A DNA stretch of 18,143 bases from CAYTYZ01 sp964448465 (GTDB taxonomy: Bacteria > Patescibacteriota > Microgenomatia > UBA12405). How positions within the stretch are numbered: position 1 is the first letter of the stretch; each line of letters opens with the position of its first letter. A model generated the notes under the pieces. It was not told the DNA's origin. It did not search any database and saw nothing but the letters and a program-made list of their open reading frames with translations. The DNA lies in the NCBI GenBank assembly GCA_964448465.1, contig CAYUVY010000017.1, positions 1 through 18,143 on the forward strand. The letters are read 5' to 3'. Positions 1 through 6,707 of the stretch are shown here, one piece after another. The position numbers and the translations under genes are program-made.

Positions 1-62
1 GACTTGAACTGGGGCGATGGATAAACTTAAGGGCATGTTAATTGATTATAAAGGATTATCAT

Positions 63-884
63 CTAGTACTTGGGTACGGCGATATAGGTGATGGCGTTTT
101 CGTAATTTCCTGCAGACTGGACAGTAGAAACATTGAGCTTGTAGTTGACAGTGGTGACTTGGTTTTTGACGCTAATATTTTCGGAGGAAATAATTTGGGG
201 ACTTTCGCCCAGGGAGGCGTCGGCAAACTGGCGATATTGGCTGCCACTACTAAAGTAGGCGGTGGCTCCGTCGCCACTGGCATTTAGACCAAAGCCGTAA
301 ATGGAATTACTGGACCAAGTACCACTAGTGGACTCAGAACAGGTGCCAGCGTCACACTTGGTGTCGGGAATAGTAATGCCACTGCCAATTATTTTTAGGG
401 CATGGTTTTCTTTGGCATAGATTTCGTAGCCTTTGCCATAGGGAGTAGTAATAGTAAGGGTATTACTGGCTGTAGATGGAGTACCAGGGACCAGGGTACC
501 AAAAGGGATAGTTAAAGAATTTATCTGAAAGGTAAAATATTGCAAAGTGTCGTAAATATATTGAAAACCACCTTTGACGATGGTAGAAGAACCGTCGTAT
601 TGTCCTGGGGCATTTTGGCCGACGGTGTCGGTGAGATTAAAGCTGGGAGAAGTTTTGCCACCTCCGGTGAGGTTCAAATTACCCATAATTATTTGAAAAT
701 TAGAAGAAGAAAAGTTTTCGGCATGGGCTGGAACAAAAAACAGAAGATTAAAAACTATTAGAAAAAAGGCAGTTTTAGTTAAGGAATTTAAATAATTTTT
801 TTTAAATAATTTTTTTGAATTTAAGATATTTATCAATTTATTAGAAGTTTGTTTAAAGAAAGGGTTTGATTCTGGCAGATGCAT
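63..884 (-). CDS. secreted protein with N-terminal signal peptide, unknown function
   Basis: A 273-residue protein. A basic stretch (about residues 24-37) is followed by a hydrophobic segment at 38-52 and a signal-peptidase-like site AHA at 53-55. The mature part is rich in Ser, Thr, Asn and Gly and predicted mostly beta. It contains one Cys pair (KCDAGTC) and ends ITYIAVPKY. The style resembles WxL-like or other beta-sandwich surface proteins of CPR bacteria, but I recognise no named domain and no LPXTG or lipoprotein signal, so secretion is inferred and function is unknown. The 35 residues before the signal core are long for a signal peptide, but there is no later Met. A -10-like TAAAAT at 895-890 sits 5 nt before the ATG, supporting a leaderless transcript from this start. 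Confidence 0.8.
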   Translation of the reverse strand: MHLPESNPFFKQTSNKLINILNSKKLFKKNYLNSLTKTAFFLIVFNLLFFVPAHAENFSSSNFQIIMGNLNLTGGGKTSPSFNLTDTVGQNAPGQYDGSSTIVKGGFQYIYDTLQYFTFQINSLTIPFGTLVPGTPSTASNTLTITTPYGKGYEIYAKENHALKIIGSGITIPDTKCDAGTCSESTSGTWSSNSIYGFGLNASGDGATAYFSSGSQYRQFADASLGESPQIISSENISVKNQVTTVNYKLNVSTVQSAGNYENAITYIAVPKY

Positions 885-889
885 ATTTT

Positions 890-895
890 ATTTTA
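890..895 (-). promoter_or_regulatory. -10 box of the secreted-protein gene
   Basis: On the minus strand the sequence reads TAAAAT, 5 nt before the ATG at 884. No Shine-Dalgarno sequence lies between. The position matches the leaderless layout of other genes here. No convincing -35 was found. Confidence 0.35.
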
Positions 896-917
896 ACTTA
901 AAAAGTTAACTATAGAG

Positions 918-941
918 TAGGGGTGCGGTTTCCGCGCCCTC
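918..941. repeat. GC-rich palindromic element, copy A
   Basis: Inverted repeat with arms AGGGGTGCGG and CCGCGCCCT around a TTT loop. It lies between two minus-strand genes and touches the stop codon of the upstream one. It belongs to the same family as the copies at 12583-12607 and 13019-13043. As RNA it would form a stable hairpin, so it may also end or protect transcripts, but no T-run follows. Confidence 0.7.
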
Positions 942-1567
942 TAGTTTTCATTGATGATTTTTTGACCAGTTTTGAGAAAATTTTTGTGGTTTTCAGTAAG
1001 AGTTTCAATTTGTTTTTTGGCGTTCGAATTATTAGTCTCAGAGCTGAGTTTTTGCAAGATTTCTAGGTTTTGTTGGACTTGGCGCTTGAAGCTAAGGCTG
1101 AGCCAAAAAAGGACATTGGTTTGTTCCGTAGAAAGCTTGTTGGCGGTTTTTTCCAGGTCTTGGTTAAGTTTGGAAGTGAAATAGATTAAAGGAGAAACGA
1201 TAACCAAGGAAAGGAGGGTAATTAGATGGGGCAATTTGGTGACAAATTGCATGAGGACGACCAGAATAGATAAACTGTGGACTAGGATGACTAGAGGATG
1301 ATTTTGTAGGGCGGAGAGAAATAAAATGAAATAAAGCACAAAGAGCCAAGGAGAGGTCAGACCACCACTACTTAGAACCAGTAAAACTAGGGCAGCATTT
1401 AAGAGATATAGATTTAATTGCTTTTGGTAAAACCAAGATATAGTTAAGGCTAAAGTTAGGCCGGCAAAGACTTGGGGAGTGAGGTGTAAAGTAGGAGCCA
1501 CTAGGACATAAAGAAAGACGGCAAGAGTAGAAAGGGCAAAATAGAGGGCGGTGCGGACAGGGTGCAT
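941..1567 (-). CDS. multi-spanning membrane protein resembling a histidine-kinase sensor half without kinase
   Basis: A 208-residue protein. Residues 1 to about 130 hold five or six hydrophobic segments. The loop SSGGLTSPW resembles the GG-(L/I)-(T/N)-(N/S)-P loop of RegB/PrrB-type sensor kinases, a resemblance from memory. Residues about 133-208 form a polar, probably coiled-coil tail rich in Gln, Asn, Glu and Lys, where a kinase would normally have its linker and dimerisation helix. There is no H-box, N-box or G-box, and the protein simply ends. It could be a truncated or orphan sensor module or an unrelated membrane protein. The gene is divergent from comEA, with an ATG exactly 6 nt from a TATACT box. 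Membrane location is secure; function is unknown. Confidence 0.75.
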   Translation of the reverse strand: MHPVRTALYFALSTLAVFLYVLVAPTLHLTPQVFAGLTLALTISWFYQKQLNLYLLNAALVLLVLSSGGLTSPWLFVLYFILFLSALQNHPLVILVHSLSILVVLMQFVTKLPHLITLLSLVIVSPLIYFTSKLNQDLEKTANKLSTEQTNVLFWLSLSFKRQVQQNLEILQKLSSETNNSNAKKQIETLTENHKNFLKTGQKIINEN

Positions 1568-1573
1568 TAATCT

Positions 1574-1581
1574 AGTATACT
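1574..1581. promoter_or_regulatory. shared palindromic -10 region of two divergent leaderless genes
   Basis: The palindrome TAGTATACTA (1573-1582) supplies TATACT on the plus strand (1576-1581) and TATACT on the minus strand (1579-1574). Each hexamer is followed by exactly 6 nt and then a start codon: GTG at 1588 (plus) and ATG at 1567 (minus). There is no room for a ribosome binding site, so both mRNAs are probably leaderless and the two promoters probably exclude each other. Confidence 0.6.
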
Positions 1582-1587
1582 ATTTTA

Positions 1588-2211
1588 GTGATAAAACAAT
1601 TATTGGCAAGGATTGTTTGGGTAGATGTACTGCTAAGTATCGGGATAATTATGGTGGTGGTGGGGGTAGGGATTAGTTTTAAAAAGTCTCAAGGAAAGAC
1701 TTTGGGGGCGAGTACTAATAGTGCAAAGACCAGTAAAATAAGCGTAGTTCCGACTGCAGGGGTGAGAAGTGCAACAATTATGGTGGATGTGGGGGGAGCG
1801 GTGGTCAAACCAGGAGTATATGAGTTTTTACCTAAAGATAGGGTGATAGACGCGCTGCTGCGCTCGGGAGGTCTGTCTGCTAAGGCAGATCGGGCTTGGG
1901 TGGAGGCTAATTTAAACCGGGCAGAACTGCTTCACGATGGGCAGAAAATATTTATCCCAGAGGTGAGTATGGCCAGTAGCGCTAAGAGTACTAATAGCAC
2001 TAGGAGTGTAATTAAAGACTTCAAGGCCAGCATTAATTATGGAAGTGAGGCTGAGTTGGTGGCGGTTAATGGGATTGGGCCAGCCACAGCCCAGGCGATT
2101 ATTAAATTCAGGCAGGAAAAGGGATTGTTTGGACAGTTGGAAGATATTATGCATGTGCCAGGCATTGGGACAAAGAGCTTTGAAAAAATTAAAGATCAAA
2201 TAAAGTTATAA
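1588..2211 (+). CDS. comEA: ComEA-like competence DNA-binding protein
   Basis: A 207-residue protein with the full ComEA plan. A transmembrane anchor lies at about 9-31, then a Ser/Thr-rich linker. An SLBB-type domain follows at about 62-126 (VDVGGAVVKPGVYEF through QKIFIPEV). The C-terminal helix-hairpin-helix DNA-binding module spans about 148-207, with hairpin motifs VNGIGPATAQAI and VPGIGTKSFEKI. ComEA binds incoming double-stranded DNA outside the membrane and hands it to the ComEC channel, whose gene comes next. Translation most likely starts at a GTG placed 6 nt after TATACT. In CPR cells uptake would serve recombination or nucleotide supply, which is inferred. Recognition is confident. 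Confidence 0.95.
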   Translation: MIKQLLARIVWVDVLLSIGIIMVVVGVGISFKKSQGKTLGASTNSAKTSKISVVPTAGVRSATIMVDVGGAVVKPGVYEFLPKDRVIDALLRSGGLSAKADRAWVEANLNRAELLHDGQKIFIPEVSMASSAKSTNSTRSVIKDFKASINYGSEAELVAVNGIGPATAQAIIKFRQEKGLFGQLEDIMHVPGIGTKSFEKIKDQIKL

Positions 2212-2323
2212 GAATTTACTTAAAAATTAAGGTAAAAATAATTTTTTATAGTGAGTATTAAATATAATATGGAGAATGCGGGAATAATTATAGAAACTAT
2301 GAGAATTTACTTAAAAATTAAGG
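2211..2323. repeat. pair of 22-bp direct repeats flanking a TATAAT box
   Basis: Identical 22-bp copies lie at 2211-2232 and 2302-2323, 91 bp apart, in the 151-bp gap between comEA and comEC. Each begins AGAATTTAC and ends AATTAAGG. Between them a consensus TATAAT (2263-2268) is followed directly by ATG, opening a 26-codon frame that ends just before comEC. The repeats may be operator-like sites or the trace of a small duplication. Confidence 0.7.
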
Positions 2324-2349
2324 AAAAGTTGTCTATTTTTATTTAAATG

Positions 2350-2355
2350 TATATT
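2350..2355 (+). promoter_or_regulatory. -10 box of comEC
   Basis: TATATT lies 7 nt before the ATG at 2363, matching the leaderless layout. No Shine-Dalgarno sequence is present. Confidence 0.4.
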
Positions 2356-2362
2356 GAAGTAA

Positions 2363-3202
2363 ATGAAGATTAGAAGTTATCAGTTTTGGCAAAAGGTGTT
2401 GTGGGCGGGGTTGATGGTAGGTAGTGTGGTCTTGATGTCAGCGATAAAAAAGGATAGTTTGATGAAGTTTTCGTATGAGTATCTACCAAATTGGGAGGCA
2501 GGACTACTAAACGGAATTGTATGGGGGCAAAAAGAAGAGTTGGGGTATTGGAATTACCAGAGTTTTATCAAAAGTGGGATTGCCCACGTGGTGGTGGCCA
2601 GTGGTGCCAACGTGATGTTAATTGCCGGAACTCTGATTGAAAGTTTGGCTTGGGTACTGGGGCGTAAAAAAAGCATAATTTGGGGACTGGTTTGGGGATG
2701 GTGGTATGCCTACACCTCGGGCTTCAATCCACCGGTGGTAAGAGCGGTCTTAATGGTTTCCTATATCTACTGGGCGCAACTTTTGGGAAGAATCTTTACC
2801 TGGAGGCGGGCGGTGTTATGGATAGTATTTTTGATGTGTCTATCTAATACACAACTCGTGCTTAGTATGTCTTTCTGGATGAGTGTGGTGGCCTCGGTGG
2901 CAGTGGGAATTTATGGAAATTTAAGATTAAAAAGACGATTTTTTTTGGTGGAAGAATTTCGCAAAACGGTTTGGGTAAGCTTATGGCTTTTGCCCTTTAC
3001 GATCTTTATTTTCAAGCGCATGGCTTGGCTTTCCCCGGTGGCTAATAGCTTAGTGTTTTTATTGGTTAACTGGATCATGGGTTGGGGGATGCTGGGCGGA
3101 ATAATTGGCCAGGTTTGGCCGTGGGGCGGGGGAGTGGTTTTGGCTATAACTTACTATCCTTTAACTTGGGTATTACTAATTGGCAGGTGGTTGGGAGGGT
3201 AG
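2363..3202 (+). CDS. comEC: ComEC/Rec2-type DNA uptake channel, competence domain only
   Basis: A 279-residue, very hydrophobic protein with a run of membrane helices. The Competence-domain signatures are present: NGIVWGQK, then GIAHVVVASGANVML (family pattern G-(L/I)-x-H-(L/V)-x-x-x-SG), then FNPPVVRAVLM (family pattern P-x-x-R-A-x-x-M). In Bacillus and Neisseria this domain forms the inner-membrane channel that carries one DNA strand into the cytoplasm. This version lacks both the N-terminal OB-like domain and the C-terminal beta-lactamase-like nuclease of full-length ComEC, which is often 700 residues or more. Strand degradation would then need another enzyme. Its place after comEA supports the assignment. 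The last 27 bp overlap the convergent gene on the other strand. Confidence 0.9.
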   Translation: MKIRSYQFWQKVLWAGLMVGSVVLMSAIKKDSLMKFSYEYLPNWEAGLLNGIVWGQKEELGYWNYQSFIKSGIAHVVVASGANVMLIAGTLIESLAWVLGRKKSIIWGLVWGWWYAYTSGFNPPVVRAVLMVSYIYWAQLLGRIFTWRRAVLWIVFLMCLSNTQLVLSMSFWMSVVASVAVGIYGNLRLKRRFFLVEEFRKTVWVSLWLLPFTIFIFKRMAWLSPVANSLVFLLVNWIMGWGMLGGIIGQVWPWGGGVVLAITYYPLTWVLLIGRWLGG

Positions 3203-3664
3203 GTCGGGGTTGGTAAGTTTGTGGATAATGTTGGCTTTGGCCTTTTCCCAAATATCCTGAGTTTTAGGATCAAGCCATTTAGCTTTGGGAAACCACTGGG
3301 TGCGAACATGGTCGGCAATAACGGTGTTTAGTCCGCCATCACTAGTAACAATCAGAGCTAGGGCTAGTTCGAAGGATTTTTGTTTTAGCTCTCTGGCTTG
3401 TTTGGGCCAAAGAACCAGTCGATTAACCAGTTGAGTGACGCGAGCGTCTAGACTTAAGACAACAGGCGTGAATCTAGCTATTGCTTGATCCACACTTTCC
3501 TGTCCATGAACCCAGCCAGCCATGGTATTTTCTGGTTCAAAGGCTTCCTCGCGGTACGGTCTAATTATTATTAATCTTAAGTCTCGTAATCTGGGGGTAA
3601 GTTCGGGAGTGGAGGATGGTGGTTCGTAAGCTATTTTTTCTCCAGAGCGGGGATTACCAGGCAT
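3176..3664 (-). CDS. hypothetical soluble protein
   Basis: About 162 residues from ATG at 3664. The reading frame stays open to a TTG at 3694, but that would run into the divergent gene's start, and an AT-rich -10-like AATTAT lies 6 nt before 3664. The first ~35 residues are Pro-rich and basic, then LRDLRLIIIRPYREEA suggests a short strand and helix. Residues ~65-150 look helical with several Trp, and the tail is Pro-rich. No signal peptide, membrane segment or known motif is visible. The stop codon lies inside the 3' end of comEC (27-bp convergent overlap). Coding is supported by length and by the divergent promoter; function is unknown. Confidence 0.65.
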   Translation of the reverse strand: MPGNPRSGEKIAYEPPSSTPELTPRLRDLRLIIIRPYREEAFEPENTMAGWVHGQESVDQAIARFTPVVLSLDARVTQLVNRLVLWPKQARELKQKSFELALALIVTSDGGLNTVIADHVRTQWFPKAKWLDPKTQDIWEKAKANIIHKLTNPDLPSQPPAN

Positions 3665-3669
3665 GTTGG

Positions 3670-3675
3670 TATAAT
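3670..3675 (+). promoter_or_regulatory. consensus -10 box of the 93-aa hypothetical gene; divergent promoter region
   Basis: TATAAT is followed by 6 nt and ATG at 3682, so the transcript is probably leaderless. The opposite-strand gene starts at 3664, and its -10-like AATTAT (3676-3671) overlaps this box, making a second compact divergent promoter. Confidence 0.55.
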
Positions 3676-3681
3676 TAGTAT

Positions 3682-3963
3682 ATGGCAAATACAAGTGAAA
3701 TGTGGAGAGGAGTTGGGATTCATGTAGAACATGATGAAAAAGGCAATTTAGTGGCCAATGGGCAAGTATTGCCTAGGATTAAGGCAGACCTAAGAGATTG
3801 GGTGGCAGTAAGAAAAGCAGAAAAAGCATTAAAAGAAGTGCTTAAGAGGGCTCAGCCAAGATATCGAGGGCCGAATATGAGAGGGACAACTTTTGCGGAG
3901 CCAATACATGTAGCGTGGGGTGATAATGATCAAAGAGAGGGAATTGATTCTACGTGTAACTAG
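3682..3963 (+). CDS. small hypothetical protein
   Basis: A 93-residue, charged, soluble protein. A short Gly/His/Asp-rich opening (residues ~9-25) is followed by a basic helical stretch at ~33-60 rich in Lys, Ala, Arg and Glu, then a Gly/Arg-rich region and an acidic tail. No known domain is recognised. The start is well supported: TATAAT ends 6 nt before the ATG. It lies 54 bp upstream of leuS, which has its own promoter, so the two need not be one operon. Function is unknown. Confidence 0.6.
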   Translation: MANTSEMWRGVGIHVEHDEKGNLVANGQVLPRIKADLRDWVAVRKAEKALKEVLKRAQPRYRGPNMRGTTFAEPIHVAWGDNDQREGIDSTCN

Positions 3964-4006
3964 TGTCGGGTTCGTATAGATTAAGTACAAATAATATAGT
4001 TTTTGC

Positions 4007-4012
4007 TATAAT
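4007..4012 (+). promoter_or_regulatory. -10 box of leuS
   Basis: TATAAT is followed by 5 nt and ATG at 4018. This favours 4018 over an in-frame TTG at 4012, which overlaps the box itself. Confidence 0.55.
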
Positions 4013-4017
4013 TGCCT

Positions 4018-6645
4018 ATGAATTTTAAGGAAATAGAAGAAAAGTGGCGCAAGGCTTGGGAGGCTAAACCGGAGTTGTATAAGGCCTACGATAGCGAAGA
4101 AGAATTTGAGAAGGTTAAAGGATTTAAGAGTAAGGGTAAAAAATATGTGTTAGTGGAATTTCCATATCCATCGGGTAGTGGGTTGCACGTAGGACATACT
4201 TTTTCCTACGCGGCCACGGATGTCTACGCCAGATTTAAGAGAATGCAGGGCTACAACGTCTTGTGCCCTATGGGCTGGGATGCTTTTGGCTTGCCTACGG
4301 AAAATTTTGCGATCAAAACTAAACGCAAACCTCAAGAAATAACTAAGGAAAATACAGATGTGTTTAAAAAGCAAATGAAGACTTTGGCCATGGGTTTGGA
4401 TTGGGAGAGAGAATTGTTTACTACGGACCCCAATTACTACAAGTGGACCCAGTGGATATTTATTAAGTTGTGGGAAGCAGGGCTGGCTCACAAGCAAAAG
4501 ATGCCAATTAACTGGTGCCCATCGTGCAAAATAGGCTTAGCCAACGAAGAGGTGGTGGATGGTAAATGTGAGCGCTGTGGAACTGTGGTGGAAAAAAGGG
4601 AGATTGAACAATGGGTAATTGATATTTGGAAATATGCGGATAGGTTACTTGAGGGACTGGAAAAGACCGAATTTCAGGAGAAAATTAAAGCTGCGCAGAT
4701 AAATTGGATAGGCAAAAAATCGGGTGCCAGGATCAATTTTGAATTATCTGTCGACTCGAATCGAATTTTGCAGACCTCGCAACCTCTTCGAGAGGCATCG
4801 GATCTGAAAATTGATTCTTCGTCGGATAATTCAAAAATAATTGAAGTTTTTACCACACGTCCAGATACGATTTTTGGGGCAAGTGCCTTGGTGATCGCAC
4901 CGGAGCATAAATTAGTAAATCAGTTGACTAGTGTATCAGTGGATCAGCAAATTGATTCTTCGACCATCGCGAATGTTCAAGAGTACGTAGAAAAAACAAA
5001 GAAAGAATCGGAGATGGAAAGATTGGATATGACTCGGGAGAAAACGGGCGTGTTTACCGGTCTGTATGCGATAAATCCAGCAAATGGCAAAGAAATACCC
5101 GTTTGGGTGGCAGATTATGTGTTGGCTGGATTTGGCACTGGGGCGATAATGTCGGTGCCTGGGCACGATAGTAGGGATTATGAATTTGCTAAGAAATTTG
5201 GATTGGAGATAATAAGGGTTGTTGACAAGTTAACAAGTGGATCAGTAGATCAGGAGAAAGAAGAATATTTTGAGGGGGAGGGGACGGCAACAAATTCCGG
5301 ATTTTTGGACGGATTAAGTACACAGGAGGCCAAAAAGGCCATGATTAAGTGGTTGGAAGAGAAAAAGATTGGGGGAGAAGAAACCACCTATCATTTGCGC
5401 GATTGGATCTTTAGTAGACAGCATTATTGGGGTGAACCAATGCCAATGTATCGACCAGAGGGCAGTATAGAATGGAAGCCAGTAGGTGAAAATGAGCTAC
5501 CAGTGATACTACCAGACGTGGAGAACTATGAGCCTAGCAATGATGGAAGGAGTCCGCTAGCAAATATATATGAGTTCTGCCAATATGTAAATCCAACAAT
5601 AGGTGAGAAAGGAGAAAGGGAGACGGATACCATGCCAAACTGGGCGGGAAGTGATTGGTATTTTTTGGGTTACTTGATGCCAGAGGTGTGGTCCTCCTAC
5701 GCTAAAGCTTCGGAGGATAAAGTTAGCAATGTGAATGTGTTTGAGAAAAATCAGGAGAGATTAAAGTATTGGTTGCCGGTGGATGTATATATAGGTGGGG
5801 ATGAGCATACGACTTTGCATTTGTTGTATTCTCGATTTATCCATCAATTTTTATATGATTTAGGGATGGTCCCCACACCGGAGCCATATTTTAAAAGACT
5901 GTCGCATGGGACAATTTTGGGGCCAGATGGGTCTCGGATGAGTAAAAGTAAAGGTAATGTGATTGATCCAATTCCGGTGGCCCAGAAAGTAGGTGTAGAT
6001 GTGGTGCGGTCTTATTTGATGTTTATGGGGCCATTTGAAGCAACTATGCCATGGAATGAAAATACGATGATGGGAGTAAAGAGGTTTTTGGATAAGTTTG
6101 AGAAGTTTGTGGTCGAAAGAGTAAGTAGTGAACCAGAAAATCAGTATTCTAGCAAAGAAGTGTCTAGTTTGCTGAACAAGACAATTGGCACAATTAGCCG
6201 TGATTTGGAGCAATTTAAGTTTAATACGCCACTAGCCAAGATGATGGAATTGTTGAACTCAGTAAATGAGTTGACAAGTAAATCAGTAAATCAGGGAATA
6301 GTTAGCAAGAACGATTTGGGGAAGATGGTGGTAATGTTGGCACCCTTTGCGCCATATTTGGCAGAAGAGCTTTGGGAGAAACTAGCTATAAGTCAGGACA
6401 GTGTACACGCTTCGCCTTGGCCAACTGTTGATAGTAGTAAGATTGCTAGTGAGCTAGTGTTTGTACCAGTTTGTATAAATGGTAAGGTACGAGGGCAACT
6501 AGAGGTTGGAGCTGACGTGGCTGGAGATCAAGCTAAACTAGAAAATGAGGCGAAAAAATTGAGCCTAGTAGCACCCTATTTGGAGGGTAAAACTATAAAG
6601 AAAGTAATCTATGTGCCTGGAAAAATGCTAAACTTTGTTATATAA
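4018..6645 (+). CDS. leuS: leucyl-tRNA synthetase (EC 6.1.1.4)
   Basis: An 875-residue class I synthetase that charges tRNA-Leu in the cytoplasm. Visible features in order: HIGH motif HVGH at 57-60; zinc knuckle CPSC at 167-170 and CERC at 184-187; CP1 editing domain with TTRPDT at 279-284 and GTGAIMSVPGHDSRD from 373, where His383 and Asp384 sit in the usual HD-x-RD pocket; KMSKS loop RMSKS at 640-644; anticodon-binding helical domain from about 690; and a C-terminal domain ending in VIYVPGKMLNFVI. Length matches the family. Unusual are stretches encoded by DNA repeats: a palindrome at 4771-4806, 8-bp-periodic arrays at 4915-4947, 5221-5253 and 6262-6294, and a palindrome at 5692-5717. All keep the frame and spare the catalytic motifs, so the enzyme is probably active. 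Leaderless start at 4018. Confidence 0.97.
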   Translation: MNFKEIEEKWRKAWEAKPELYKAYDSEEEFEKVKGFKSKGKKYVLVEFPYPSGSGLHVGHTFSYAATDVYARFKRMQGYNVLCPMGWDAFGLPTENFAIKTKRKPQEITKENTDVFKKQMKTLAMGLDWERELFTTDPNYYKWTQWIFIKLWEAGLAHKQKMPINWCPSCKIGLANEEVVDGKCERCGTVVEKREIEQWVIDIWKYADRLLEGLEKTEFQEKIKAAQINWIGKKSGARINFELSVDSNRILQTSQPLREASDLKIDSSSDNSKIIEVFTTRPDTIFGASALVIAPEHKLVNQLTSVSVDQQIDSSTIANVQEYVEKTKKESEMERLDMTREKTGVFTGLYAINPANGKEIPVWVADYVLAGFGTGAIMSVPGHDSRDYEFAKKFGLEIIRVVDKLTSGSVDQEKEEYFEGEGTATNSGFLDGLSTQEAKKAMIKWLEEKKIGGEETTYHLRDWIFSRQHYWGEPMPMYRPEGSIEWKPVGENELPVILPDVENYEPSNDGRSPLANIYEFCQYVNPTIGEKGERETDTMPNWAGSDWYFLGYLMPEVWSSYAKASEDKVSNVNVFEKNQERLKYWLPVDVYIGGDEHTTLHLLYSRFIHQFLYDLGMVPTPEPYFKRLSHGTILGPDGSRMSKSKGNVIDPIPVAQKVGVDVVRSYLMFMGPFEATMPWNENTMMGVKRFLDKFEKFVVERVSSEPENQYSSKEVSSLLNKTIGTISRDLEQFKFNTPLAKMMELLNSVNELTSKSVNQGIVSKNDLGKMVVMLAPFAPYLAEELWEKLAISQDSVHASPWPTVDSSKIASELVFVPVCINGKVRGQLEVGADVAGDQAKLENEAKKLSLVAPYLEGKTIKKVIYVPGKMLNFVI
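4771..4806. repeat. imperfect palindrome inside leuS (editing domain region)
   Basis: A 36-bp imperfect inverted repeat. The outer arms CAGA and TCTG enclose inner arms CCTCT and AGAGG around TCG. It is read in frame as QTSQPLREASDL, a stretch not typical of LeuRS, lying just before the TTRPDT strand. This looks like insertion of a mobile palindromic element that stays in frame. Confidence 0.65.
4915..4947 (+). repeat. 8-bp-periodic repeat array in leuS, copy 1
   Basis: Four consecutive 8-mers and one extra G: GTAAATCA, GTTGACTA, GTGTATCA, GTGGATCA. The array encodes part of VNQLTSVSVDQQ within the editing domain. It belongs to the same family as 5221-5253, 6262-6294, 14399-14431 and 14660-14673. 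Confidence 0.75.
5221..5253 (+). repeat. 8-bp-periodic repeat array in leuS, copy 2
   Basis: Units GTTGACAA, GTTAACAA, GTGGATCA, GTAGATCA, then G. It encodes VDKLTSGSVDQ right after the editing-site HD-x-RD region, where LeuRS proteins commonly have a variable loop. Confidence 0.8.
5692..5717. repeat. palindromic repeat inside leuS encoding SSYAKASED
   Basis: Inverted repeat with outer arms TCCTCC and GGAGGA and inner arms GCT and AGC. It is read in frame as SSYAKASEDK, between the synthetase sequence GYLMPEVW and LKYWLPVDVYIGG. From memory, YAKASED-like peptides recur at unrelated sites in CPR proteins, which fits a dispersed palindromic element. Confidence 0.7.
6262..6294 (+). repeat. 8-bp-periodic repeat array in leuS, copy 3
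   Basis: Units GTAAATGA, GTTGACAA, GTAAATCA, GTAAATCA, then G. It encodes VNELTSKSVNQ in the anticodon-binding helical domain. Confidence 0.8.
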
Positions 6646-6707
6646 GCATAGAACATTTTTCAACAGACAAAGTAGAGAGATTAATTAGGGGGTGGCAAGA
6701 CAAAGAG

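Noticed and set aside
42..761. Two plus-strand frames (42-287, 540-761)
   Set aside because: Both lie antisense to the secreted-protein gene, whose signal peptide and full length make it the better call.
2269..2349. 26-codon frame after a TATAAT between comEA and comEC
   Set aside because: Too short and low-complexity to call a gene; the ATG directly touches the -10 box, closer than in any other gene here.
4915..6294. 8-mer arrays considered as CRISPR or satellite DNA
   Set aside because: Units are only 8 bp with no spacers, no cas genes are nearby, and the arrays are read as protein within leuS.
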